A stretch of DNA of 62,830 bases, taken from assembly GCA_946481295.1 (NCBI GenBank), contig CAMLLW010000007.1, forward strand, positions 1-62,830, in the 5' to 3' direction. Shown in pieces: positions 8,468-16,304 of this stretch. The notes under the pieces are model-generated. The model ran no database searches, was not told where the DNA came from, and saw nothing but the letters and a program-made list of their open reading frames with translations. The DNA is from an uncultured Clostridia bacterium. GTDB taxonomy: Bacteria; Bacillota; Clostridia; Lachnospirales; UBA5962. Numbering within the stretch: position 1 is the stretch's first letter; every line of letters starts with the position of its first letter. The position numbers were made by a program, and so were the translations under genes.

Positions 8468-9397
8468 ATGTCAAATACTGTAATTAACACAAATGTTTCA
8501 GCTTTAAATAGCTATAGAGCTTTAACAGGCGTAAGTGCTAGACAACAAAAAGCTCAAGAAAAATTATCAACAGGACAAAAAATTAATAGAGCTGCAGACG
8601 ATGCTGCAGGATTAGCAATTTCTGAAAAAATGAAATCTCAAATTAGAGGTTTAGATCAAGCTACTAATAATGCTCAAGACGGTATTAGTTTAGTACAAAC
8701 AGCAGAAGGAGCTATGGAAGAAGTTACAAGCATGTTACAAAGAATGCGTGAATTAGCAGTTAAAACAGGTAATGATACTTTAACAGACGATGATAGAACA
8801 AAAATTCAAAGCGAAGTTGATGAATTAGTTAAAGAAATAAATTCTATATCAGAAAGAACAGAATTTAATAAAAGGAAATTATTCTCAGGTGAAGGTGGAA
8901 AAGAAGGTAGTCAAGATTTTTGGATTCAAACAGGTGCAAATGAAAATCAAGGTTTAAATATAAATATAGCATACATGAATGCAAAAATTTTAGGTGTAGA
9001 TGCACTTGATTTAGGTGGTGCTAAAGAAGGGGATAAAACTGAAGATCAAAATCAAAACTTTGTAACTAGAGATGATCCACCTGCTGGATCTGATGAAGTA
9101 AGTGGTCCAGGTAAAGATCTTGCAGCAGCAGCTATTAAAGCAATAGATGGTGCTATACAACAAGTTGCAACACAAAGATCAAATTTAGGTGCAAATCAAA
9201 ATAGATTAGAATCAACAGTTAATAATTTAAAAGTATCTAGTGAAAACTTAAGTGCTGCAAATTCTCGAATTAGAGATACTGACATGGCTAAAGAAATGAT
9301 GAATGTAACACAAGCTAATGTATTACAACAAGCTGCAACAGCTATGTTAGCACAAGCAAATCAAGCACCTCAAAGTGTTTTACAATTATTACAATAA
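8468..9397 (+). CDS. hag: Flagellin
   Basis: Structural subunit of the flagellar filament, 309 residues. The N-terminal D0/D1 part (1-140) starts MSNTVINTNVSALNSYRALT, and the C-terminal D1/D0 part (about 215-309) ends with the usual NVLQQAATAMLAQANQAPQ. The central surface region is short, only about 75 residues (140-215), and holds acidic repeats such as GDKTEDQNQN. The D1 segment QRMRELAVKTGN (from residue 91) matches the conserved region recognised by TLR5 in other flagellins. GGAGAG precedes the ATG. No other flagellar structural gene is in the window. Confidence 0.97.
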   Translation: MSNTVINTNVSALNSYRALTGVSARQQKAQEKLSTGQKINRAADDAAGLAISEKMKSQIRGLDQATNNAQDGISLVQTAEGAMEEVTSMLQRMRELAVKTGNDTLTDDDRTKIQSEVDELVKEINSISERTEFNKRKLFSGEGGKEGSQDFWIQTGANENQGLNINIAYMNAKILGVDALDLGGAKEGDKTEDQNQNFVTRDDPPAGSDEVSGPGKDLAAAAIKAIDGAIQQVATQRSNLGANQNRLESTVNNLKVSSENLSAANSRIRDTDMAKEMMNVTQANVLQQAATAMLAQANQAPQSVLQLLQ

Positions 9398-9425
9398 TTA
9401 TATAAAATTATTAATTGCTCATATA

Positions 9426-9460
9426 GAAAAAAAGGTTGGATTTATCCAACCTTTTTTATT
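9426..9460 (+). terminator. Flagellin terminator
   Basis: AAAGGTTGGA (9431-9440) / TCCAACCTTT (9445-9454), 4-nt loop, then TTTTATT. A classic intrinsic terminator just after hag. Confidence 0.92.
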
Positions 9461-9533
9461 TTAATATTTTTATAAATTTATGTTATACTATTTTAGCCTT
9501 ACATATAAAATAGATTATTAAAATTACAATTAA

Positions 9534-9562
9534 TTGCGAATATATGTTAATTGTGTTATACT
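9534..9562 (+). promoter_or_regulatory. Putative sigma-A promoter of tex
   Basis: TTGCGA and TATACT with exactly 17 nt between them, upstream of tex in the same direction. The distance to the start codon is about 255 nt. Confidence 0.5.
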
Positions 9563-9645
9563 TATTAATAATATATTGTCAGTACAGGTAAATAAAAGAA
9601 AAATAGTAAGATTATATAAAAATAATTAAATTTAATTCTTAAATC

Positions 9646-9720
9646 TTTACAACAAAATATGAATTTAGAAGAAAATAATTTAATATAATAAATATTATTA
9701 AATTTATATTTTGTCGTAAA
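9646..9720. repeat. 22-nt inverted repeat in the tex leader
   Basis: Arms 9646-9667 and 9699-9720 are complementary at 20 of 22 positions; one of the two exceptions is a G-U wobble in plus-strand RNA. The 31-nt loop is AT-rich. Each arm carries the word TTTACAACAAAA or its near-complement, which recurs elsewhere in the window. It lacks a T-run, so it is not a plain terminator. Confidence 0.6.
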
Positions 9721-9820
9721 ACAATTTAAAATCTGTTAGATAGTATAAAAATTAATGTACAAACTTATTTTAATATAAATAAAAACTAGAGATAAAAGAA
9801 AAGGAAAGAGGCAAATATTT

Positions 9821-11971
9821 ATGGATATAATAAAAATTTTGCAAAAAGAATTTAAAATAGAAAAAAATTATATTGAAAATATAATTAATCTTATAGATGA
9901 TGGAAATACAATTCCCTTTATTGCAAGATATAGAAAAGAATTAACAGGATCTATGGATGATCAACTTTTAAGAAGTTTATATGATAGGCTTGTATATTTA
10001 AGAAACTTTGAAGATAAAAGAAATTTTATAAGAGAAACAATAGAATCTCAAGGTAATTTAACTCAAGATATTACAGAAGCTTTACAAAAAGCAAGATCTA
10101 TTGCTGAATTAGAAGATATTTATAGACCATTTAGACCTAAAAGACGAACAAGAGCAACAGTAGCAAAAGAAAAAGGATTAGAACCATTAGCATTAATAAT
10201 TTTTAATCAAGATATAGATAAAAATATAAATGAAATTTGTTCTAATTATGTGGATGATCAAAAAGGTATAAAAAATGAAAAGGAAGCTTTAAATGGTGCA
10301 AAAGATATAGTATCTGAAATGCTTTCAGATGATTTAAAAATTAGACGTATGGTTAGAAGATTTACAATGCATACAGGTTTTTTAACAGCAAAAGCAAGTA
10401 AAGAGGATGTAAGTTCAATATATGATATGTATTATGGATTTACAGAGCAATTAAGACAAGTTGCAAATCATAGGGTTTTAGCTGTTAATAGAGGTGAAAA
10501 AGAAGGATTTTTGACTGTAAAAATAATTGTAGAAGAAAATATTATACTAGATAAAATATATAATTATTTTTCTAAGAAAAATGAATACATAGATGATATT
10601 ATAAAAGAAGTTATAGATGATAGTTATAAAAGACTTATTGCACCATCAATAGAGAGAGAAATTAGATCAACATTAACAGAAAAAGCTCAAGAAAATTCTA
10701 TAAAAATATTTAATGAAAATTTAAGACAATTATTATTACAGCCACCTATAAAAGGAAAAACTATTTTAGCCTTAGATCCTGGTTTTAGAACGGGTTGTAA
10801 ATTTGCAGTCTTAGATGAAATAGGAAGAGTATTAGATGTAGGAGTTATTTATCCTGTATCTCCTCATAATAAATTTGAAGAATCAAAAGAAATAATTTTA
10901 ACATTAATAGAAAAATATAATGTTGATATAGTAGCAATTGGAAATGGAACAGCTAGCAGAGAAACTGAGCAATTTGTTGCTAATACTATTAAAGGTTTAG
11001 ATAAAAAAGTATACTATATAATAGTTAATGAGGCTGGAGCATCTGTATATTCAGCATCAAAATTAGGAGCAGATGAATTTCCTGATTTCGATGTATCTTT
11101 AAGAAGTGCAATTTCTATAGGAAGAAGATTGCAAGATCCATTAGCTGAGCTTGTAAAAATTGATCCTAAAAGTATTGGTGTAGGTCAATATCAACATGAT
11201 ATGAACCAAAAAAAATTAGGAGAAAGTTTAGGTGGAGTTGTAGAAAGTTGTGTAAACAATGTAGGTGTAGATTTAAATACTGCATCACCATCTTTATTAT
11301 CTTATGTTTCTGGTATAACAAACTCTATTGCAAAAAATATCATAGAATATAGAAATAATAATGGAAAGTTTAAATCAAGAGAGGAGTTATTAAAAGTAAA
11401 TAAATTAGGTTCTAAAACATATGAACAATGTGCAGGATTTTTAAGAATCAGCGAAGATGATGCAGAAAATATATTGGATTCTACAGGAGTTCACCCAGAA
11501 AGTTATAATATAGCAGAAAAGATATTAGAAAAAGCAGGATATTCATTAAAAGATATAAATAATAAAAGTTTAAAAAATTTAAGTAGTAAAATTGAAAACT
11601 ATGAAGATTTATCAAAAGATCTATATGTTGGTGTTCTTACTTTAAAAGATATAGTATCTGAATTAGAAAAGTCAGGTAGAGATCCTAGAGAAGATATGCC
11701 ACCTCAAGTTTTAAGAGAAGATATTTTATATATGGAAGATTTAAAAGAAGGTATGGTACTTAAAGGAACTGTTAGAAATATTATAGATTTTGGAGCTTTT
11801 GTAGATATAGGAGTACATCAAGATGGATTAGTACATATATCTAGAATATGTGAAAAATATATAAAGCATCCTTTAGATGCTATTAATGTTGGAGATATTG
11901 TTGATGTTAAGGTACTTAGTTTAGATTATAATAAAAAAAGAATTTATTTAACAATGAAAGACATTTCATAA
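9821..11971 (+). CDS. tex: Tex family RNA-binding protein
   Basis: A 716-residue Tex homologue, full length. The N-terminal helical domain starts MDIIKILQKEFKIEKNYIENIINLIDDGNTIPFIARYRKE, given here only as the typical start. The YqgF/RNase-H-like domain begins near residue 320 ('LALDPGFRTGCKFAVLD'). Helix-hairpin-helix motifs are near 490-560 ('VGVDLNTAS'). A C-terminal S1 domain (about 640-710) contains 'FGAFVDIGVHQDGLVHIS'. Tex proteins bind nucleic acids and affect transcription; the exact role is unsettled. The start is an ATG after GGAAAGAGG. It has a long structured leader and is followed by the FMN riboswitch. Confidence 0.94.
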   Translation: MDIIKILQKEFKIEKNYIENIINLIDDGNTIPFIARYRKELTGSMDDQLLRSLYDRLVYLRNFEDKRNFIRETIESQGNLTQDITEALQKARSIAELEDIYRPFRPKRRTRATVAKEKGLEPLALIIFNQDIDKNINEICSNYVDDQKGIKNEKEALNGAKDIVSEMLSDDLKIRRMVRRFTMHTGFLTAKASKEDVSSIYDMYYGFTEQLRQVANHRVLAVNRGEKEGFLTVKIIVEENIILDKIYNYFSKKNEYIDDIIKEVIDDSYKRLIAPSIEREIRSTLTEKAQENSIKIFNENLRQLLLQPPIKGKTILALDPGFRTGCKFAVLDEIGRVLDVGVIYPVSPHNKFEESKEIILTLIEKYNVDIVAIGNGTASRETEQFVANTIKGLDKKVYYIIVNEAGASVYSASKLGADEFPDFDVSLRSAISIGRRLQDPLAELVKIDPKSIGVGQYQHDMNQKKLGESLGGVVESCVNNVGVDLNTASPSLLSYVSGITNSIAKNIIEYRNNNGKFKSREELLKVNKLGSKTYEQCAGFLRISEDDAENILDSTGVHPESYNIAEKILEKAGYSLKDINNKSLKNLSSKIENYEDLSKDLYVGVLTLKDIVSELEKSGRDPREDMPPQVLREDILYMEDLKEGMVLKGTVRNIIDFGAFVDIGVHQDGLVHISRICEKYIKHPLDAINVGDIVDVKVLSLDYNKKRIYLTMKDIS

Positions 11972-12025
11972 AATATTGTAAAAATAAATTATATATGTTA
12001 GAATAATAAAACATTAAGTTTATAT

Positions 12026-12135
12026 AACTTCAGGGCAGGGCGAAATTCCCGACCGGCGGTAATAGTCCGCGAGCTTTTTAGCTGAATTGGTGTAATTCCA
12101 ATACCGACAGTTTAAAGTCTGGATGATAGAAGTTT
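12026..12135 (+). promoter_or_regulatory. FMN riboswitch (RFN element)
   Basis: All conserved RFN blocks are present in order: CAGGGCAGGG, GAAATTCCCGACCGGCGGT, AGTCCGCGAGC, an AATTGG...CCAAT hairpin, ACCGACAGT and AGTCTGGATGATAGA. The closing stem pairs AACTT (12026-12030) with AAGTT (12130-12134). It senses FMN and controls ribU just downstream. Confidence 0.97.
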
Positions 12136-12168
12136 AAAAAGTTTAACATTAATTATTAAAATTCCCTG

Positions 12169-12200
12169 CTCTTTAGTTTTATAAACTAAAGAGTTTTTTT
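12169..12200 (+). terminator. Riboswitch-controlled terminator
   Basis: CTCTTTAGTTT (12169-12179) / AAACTAAAGAG (12183-12193) followed by seven Ts. The preceding CCCTGC (12164-12169) is complementary to GCAGGG inside the RFN (12035-12040), a candidate antiterminator pairing. The ribU ribosome-binding site comes directly after the T-run, so FMN binding should give premature termination. Confidence 0.9.
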
Positions 12201-12217
12201 ATTAGGAGGGGAAGTCT

Positions 12218-12799
12218 ATGAAATTAAATACAATGGTAAAAGTAAGTATATTATCAACTTTAGGGCTAATATTTACTATTATTAATATAGGATTACCTTT
12301 TTTCCCAGAGTTTTTAAAAATAGATATAGGCAATGTACCAGCAGTATTAGGAACACTTATATTAGGTTTAAATGCTGGTATTTTCATTGAACTTATAAAA
12401 AATATTTTAAAATTTGTGTTAAATAGTAGCACAGGTGGAATAGGTGAGTTAGCAAATTTTATAGTAGGAATTTTTTATATAATACCGTTATATTATGTAT
12501 ATAATAAATTTAGTAATTTTAAGGGATATTTTATAGGATCTGTACTAGGTATAATTGGTATGACTATATCCGGATCAGTATTTAATTATTTTATACTTAT
12601 GCCACTTTATGCAAAATTATTTGGTGGTATGAATGTAATTTTAGATATGGCAAATGCAATAAATCCATATATAATAGACTTAAAAACTCTTATAATATAT
12701 GGTATAGCTCCTTTTAATATATTTAAGGGAATTATTATTTTAATAGTTAGTTATATAACTTATAAACCATTAAGAGATTTTATGTCAAAAAACAAATAA
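12218..12799 (+). CDS. ribU: Riboflavin ECF transporter S component RibU
   Basis: A 193-residue membrane protein with about six hydrophobic segments, the size and pattern of an ECF-type S component. N-terminal 'GLPFFPEFLKIDIGNVPAVLG' resembles the RibU substrate-site region, and the FMN riboswitch upstream fixes riboflavin as the likely substrate. It works with a shared EcfA-EcfA'-EcfT module encoded elsewhere. GGAGGGG precedes the ATG. It ends at a hairpin shared with the convergent mgsA gene. Confidence 0.93.
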   Translation: MKLNTMVKVSILSTLGLIFTIINIGLPFFPEFLKIDIGNVPAVLGTLILGLNAGIFIELIKNILKFVLNSSTGGIGELANFIVGIFYIIPLYYVYNKFSNFKGYFIGSVLGIIGMTISGSVFNYFILMPLYAKLFGGMNVILDMANAINPYIIDLKTLIIYGIAPFNIFKGIIILIVSYITYKPLRDFMSKNK

Positions 12800-12807
12800 A
12801 ATTAATA

Positions 12808-12846
12808 AAAAAGATACAATAGAATTTTATTGTATCTTTTTTATTC
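12808..12846. terminator. Bidirectional terminator between ribU and mgsA
   Basis: AAAGATACAATA / TATTGTATCTTT around 12810-12839, with A-run before and T-run after. It serves ribU on the plus strand and mgsA on the minus strand. Confidence 0.88.
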
Positions 12847-13224
12847 TAATAAATTTCTCCAATCGAGATTACCACAGTCTAAAGCTAATAAAAGAGCTTC
12901 TGCAGTAGCTAAATTTGTTGCAACAGGAATATTGTGAAAATCACATAATCTTAAAATATCATCTGAGTCATTATGAAATTCAGGGTCTCTTAAAAAAATT
13001 ACTAAATCTATATCATTATGAGAAATTTGAGTACCTAATTGATGCATACCTCCTAAATTTCCTGCTAAATATTTATATACATTTAAATTTGCATTTTCTT
13101 CTATAAGTCTTCCTGTTGTATCTGTAGCAAATAAAGTATGTTTCATTAGTATATGTCTATATGCGATACACAAGTTTTCCATAAGTTTTTTCTTATTATC
13201 ATTAGCTATTAAAGCAACATTCAT
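12841..13224 (-). CDS. mgsA: Methylglyoxal synthase homologue, active site altered
   Basis: A 127-residue protein with the methylglyoxal synthase fold; true MgsA converts dihydroxyacetone phosphate to methylglyoxal. Family blocks are recognisable: VALIANDNKKK, LFATDTTGRLI, AGNLGGMHQLGT, FLRDP and LCDFHNIPVATN. Key positions differ from E. coli MgsA: the catalytic Asp71 of GGDQQ is Met60 (GGMHQ), His19 is Asn8, and the TGTTG loop is TDTTG. Normal activity is therefore doubtful. It starts 12 nt after rodA at the end of the cell-shape cluster, an arrangement common in Clostridia. Confidence 0.8.
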   Translation of the reverse strand: MNVALIANDNKKKLMENLCIAYRHILMKHTLFATDTTGRLIEENANLNVYKYLAGNLGGMHQLGTQISHNDIDLVIFLRDPEFHNDSDDILRLCDFHNIPVATNLATAEALLLALDCGNLDWRNLLE

Positions 13225-13236
13225 TAAATCACCTTC

Positions 13237-14379
13237 TTAAAATTTTATTTTAGATAAACTATTTTTATATATATTATTAACTATACCTATAGATATCATA
13301 TTTATCCATATAGCACTTCCACCATAACTTATAAATGGTAGAGCAATTCCTGTATTAGGTAAAATATCTGTAGCTACACCTACATGTACAAAAGTTTGAA
13401 ATAAAAACATAGAACCTATACCAGAAGCTAGTAGTTTACCATTAAAAGAATCGGCATTATTAGCAATAATCATACATCTAAAAACAAGTAACAACTCTAA
13501 TAATAATACCACAAAACACCCGATAAATCCAAATTCTTCACCAATTATAGAAAAAATAAAATCATTATGAGATTCTGGTAGATAATTTAATTGGTTTACT
13601 GTACCATTATATAAACCTTTTCCAATAAGTTGTCCAGATCCTAAAGCATACAGTGATTTATTTGTTTGATAGTATAGTGAAGATGAAGGATCAGGTTTTA
13701 ATAGTAAAAGTATACGATTAATTTGATAATTACTTAAAAATTTATTAACAAAAATAGGAGTTTCTCTATAAACATCCATAAGTATAATAGAAATCATAGG
13801 AATTATTATACCAAGTGCAGTAATTATATAACGATAGTTTAATCCAGATATAAATACAATAGCACCTGCTGTAAAAACTAATACAAGACTTGCAGATAAT
13901 GAAGGTTGTTTTTGTATTAATAAAACAGGTATTATTATAATTAATGACAATATACCAAGAGTTTTTACATCATTAATATTATCTTTATTAATATCACAGT
14001 ATTCTGCTAAAAATATTATCATAAATACCTTAGCAAATTCTGATGGTTGTATATTAAAATTACCAAATCCTATTTTTCTAGTAACACCAGAATCCATTGC
14101 ACTACCAAATAATATGGTTGCTAATAATAAAACTATGTTAATAAAATATATATGCTTATAAAATTTACTAAGCATATGATAATCTATAGAACTAAAGATA
14201 AAAAGAAGTACAAAACCTGAAATAACCCAAAATTTTTGTTTAGTATATAGACCATAGGGACCATTTATATTAATATGAGTAGCACTACCAACTATGATAA
14301 TACCTATTACTGATAATATAAATACTAAGCCTAATAAAATAAAATTAAAAGATTTAAATTTTGCATTAATATTAAACAT
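13237..14379 (-). CDS. rodA: Rod shape-determining SEDS protein RodA
   Basis: A 380-residue SEDS-family protein with about ten membrane segments; these act as peptidoglycan glycosyltransferases paired with a class B PBP. Signatures: 'QPSEFAKVFMIIFLAEY', 'KPDPSSSLYYQTNKSLYALGSG', 'PESHNDFIFSIIGEEFG' and 'PNTGIALPFISYGGSA'. Its place next to min and mre-mrdA genes favours RodA, with MrdA as partner, over FtsW or SpoVE. ATG start. A terminator lies between minE and rodA. Confidence 0.9.
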   Translation of the reverse strand: MFNINAKFKSFNFILLGLVFILSVIGIIIVGSATHININGPYGLYTKQKFWVISGFVLLFIFSSIDYHMLSKFYKHIYFINIVLLLATILFGSAMDSGVTRKIGFGNFNIQPSEFAKVFMIIFLAEYCDINKDNINDVKTLGILSLIIIIPVLLIQKQPSLSASLVLVFTAGAIVFISGLNYRYIITALGIIIPMISIILMDVYRETPIFVNKFLSNYQINRILLLLKPDPSSSLYYQTNKSLYALGSGQLIGKGLYNGTVNQLNYLPESHNDFIFSIIGEEFGFIGCFVVLLLELLLVFRCMIIANNADSFNGKLLASGIGSMFLFQTFVHVGVATDILPNTGIALPFISYGGSAIWINMISIGIVNNIYKNSLSKIKF

Positions 14380-14410
14380 GAGAAAAACCTTTCTAATAAA
14401 AATTAGTTAA

Positions 14411-14437
14411 TAAAAAGCTGATGAAACTCATCAGCTA
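14411..14437 (-). terminator. Terminator between minE and rodA
   Basis: On the minus strand AGCTGATGA (14436-14428) pairs with TCATCAGCT (14424-14416) across a 3-nt loop and is followed by TTTTTATT. It starts 3 nt after the minE stop and would separate or attenuate rodA-mgsA. Confidence 0.82.
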
Positions 14438-14439
14438 AA

Positions 14440-14721
14440 TTATTTTTGTAATTTACGAATACTTTTTATTGGTATATTAGCGTAAAGTACAGGTACAGTT
14501 TTATTACTGTCTTCTGAAGATGTTTGAGTTATTTGCATATCTAATTCATCTTCATCTATATCCATATAATTTGAAATTACTTTTATAATATCTGTTTTTA
14601 ACATTTCTAATACTTGAGTAGAGCAGTTAGCTCTATCATGAATAAGAACTAGTTTTAACCTATCTTTAGCTGTATCTTTAGTAGATGGAGCTTTTCTAGA
14701 AAAAAAACTTGAAAAATCCAA
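14440..14721 (-). CDS. minE: Cell division topological specificity factor MinE
   Basis: MinE releases MinD from the membrane and drives Min oscillation. The core 'DRLKLVLIHDRANCSTQVLEMLKTDIIKVISNYMDI' spans the anti-MinCD helix and the topological domain; only part is quoted from memory of the family. The start chosen is TTG at 14721-14719, about 10 nt from AAAGGA, giving 93 residues beginning MDFSSFFSRK, like other MinE. A GTG three codons earlier (14730) almost touches the ribosome-binding site. It follows minD by 24 nt. Confidence 0.93.
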   Translation of the reverse strand: MDFSSFFSRKAPSTKDTAKDRLKLVLIHDRANCSTQVLEMLKTDIIKVISNYMDIDEDELDMQITQTSSEDSNKTVPVLYANIPIKSIRKLQK

Positions 14722-14745
14722 ATATATCACATCCTTTTAAGTAAT

Positions 14746-15534
14746 TTACTTAAACATTTTTTTAATTTTATTAAAAAATGTTGCATTTTCTTCTAAATTA
14801 ATAAAGGATATATCTTCGCCACAAATTCTTTTTGATATATTCCTAAATGCTTGGCCTGCTCTAGATTTTTCATCTTTTACTGCAGGTTCACCACAATTAG
14901 AAGAAATTACTATACTTTCATCATCAGGTACAACACCAATAATATCTATAGCTAATATTTCAGTTACATCTTCAATGCTCATCATATCGCCACGTTTTAC
15001 CATATCTACTCTTACTCGATTTAAGATAAGTTTAGGATTTCTAAGATCGTGTGCTTCTAAAAGTCCTATTATTCTATCAGCATCACGAACAGCTGAAACT
15101 TCAGGAGTAGTAACTACTATTGCTTTATCTGCCCCTGCTATTGCATTTTTAAATCCTTGTTCTATACCAGCAGGACAATCAATAATTATATATTCAAAAT
15201 CATTACGCAAAGAATTACATAATTTTTGCATTTGATCTGGACTTATAGCATCTTTATCTCTTGTTTGTGCTGCAGGCAATAAGAATAAGTTTGGATATTG
15301 CTTGTCTTTAATTAGAGCTTGTTTTAACCTACAGTTACCTTCTATAACATCTATAATATCATAGACTATTCTATTTTCTAAACCCATTATAACATCTAGA
15401 TTTCTAAGACCAATGTCTGCATCTACTAATACAACACTATGTCCATCCATAGCAAGACTTGTACCTATATTTGCAGATGTTGTTGTCTTACCAACTCCAC
15501 CTTTTCCAGAAGTTATTACAATTACTTCATTCAT
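14746..15534 (-). CDS. minD: Septum site-determining ATPase MinD
   Basis: A 262-residue deviant Walker ATPase. The P-loop is SGKGGVGKTT (residues 8-17) with the signature Lys of the ParA/MinD group, and Walker B is 'IIIDCPAGIE'. The C-terminal tail 'ATFFNKIKKMFK' is an amphipathic membrane-targeting helix. MinD recruits MinC to block polar division. ATG with GGAGG. It is in one unit with minC upstream and minE downstream. Confidence 0.97.
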   Translation of the reverse strand: MNEVIVITSGKGGVGKTTTSANIGTSLAMDGHSVVLVDADIGLRNLDVIMGLENRIVYDIIDVIEGNCRLKQALIKDKQYPNLFLLPAAQTRDKDAISPDQMQKLCNSLRNDFEYIIIDCPAGIEQGFKNAIAGADKAIVVTTPEVSAVRDADRIIGLLEAHDLRNPKLILNRVRVDMVKRGDMMSIEDVTEILAIDIIGVVPDDESIVISSNCGEPAVKDEKSRAGQAFRNISKRICGEDISFINLEENATFFNKIKKMFK

Positions 15535-15657
15535 CTGTTTCCTCCTAAGGTAAAAATATATCTTAAATTATTAAAATAATTTCTCTAGCTATATAAGAAT
15601 ATATTAGCAAAAAATACGAATTTTTACACTAAAATATAAACGCAATTTTACTTATTT

Positions 15658-16281
15658 TTAAACAAGAGGTTCTATGTAAATTTGATTATCTTGTATATAA
15701 GCTAGAGAAGGATATAATTGTGTACTATTTTTTGGTATACAAGTAATAAAATTAAAAATTCTTAATTGAGATGACATTAAATTTAGTGAGGCTATGAATG
15801 AAGATGTATCTCCATCACAACCAGCATGTACAACTCCTTTTAAACTACCTAAAACAATTATATGTCCTGAAGCAGTAATTTTTGCACCAGGATTAAGACT
15901 ACCAATTAAAACTACATTACCCTTATGATTAATATATTGACCAGACCTTAGTGAACCTCTGTGTACTAAAGTATCTGAAGTAACTTCTTTTGCTTGTTCA
16001 ATTATAGGAACTTTTACTTCTTTTTGTTTTAAAAACTCTTTTCCTACAAATGATATATTTAAATTTGTTGTATTTGAAATTATATCAATTAATTCTAACT
16101 CTTCATTTTCTTTTAAATTTGCCCCTTTGAAGGATATATTTGTTTTAGAATTATCAAAAAAGTTTTTAGCATCTTTTAATTTTTCTTTTAATTCATTTTT
16201 CAAGGTTTCAAATGGAATGTTATCGGCTAATACGATAACTATTCCATTTTGATTAGCTTTAAAAATAACATTATTCTTCAA
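15658..16281 (-). CDS. minC: Septum site-determining protein MinC
   Basis: A 207-residue FtsZ-assembly inhibitor. The N-terminal domain (1-100) is variable. The C-terminal beta-helix (about 108-207) shows the typical 'HRGSLRSGQ', 'VVLIGSLNPGA' and 'IIVLGSLKGVVHAG' steps that bind MinD. The start is TTG with a GGGGG site 9 nt upstream. It lies 23 nt from the mrdA stop. Confidence 0.93.
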   Translation of the reverse strand: MKNNVIFKANQNGIVIVLADNIPFETLKNELKEKLKDAKNFFDNSKTNISFKGANLKENEELELIDIISNTTNLNISFVGKEFLKQKEVKVPIIEQAKEVTSDTLVHRGSLRSGQYINHKGNVVLIGSLNPGAKITASGHIIVLGSLKGVVHAGCDGDTSSFIASLNLMSSQLRIFNFITCIPKNSTQLYPSLAYIQDNQIYIEPLV

Positions 16282-16304
16282 ATTAGTAAACCCCCGTAAA
16301 AATA

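Larger units (their letters stand above)
9461..9820 (+). other. Gene-free region, long 5' leader of tex
   Basis: No gene seen. A promoter TTGCGA (9534-9539) - 17 nt - TATACT (9557-9562) would give an untranslated leader of about 250 nt. The leader contains a large inverted repeat (9646-9720, listed separately). No known riboswitch consensus is recognised. Confidence 0.5.
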
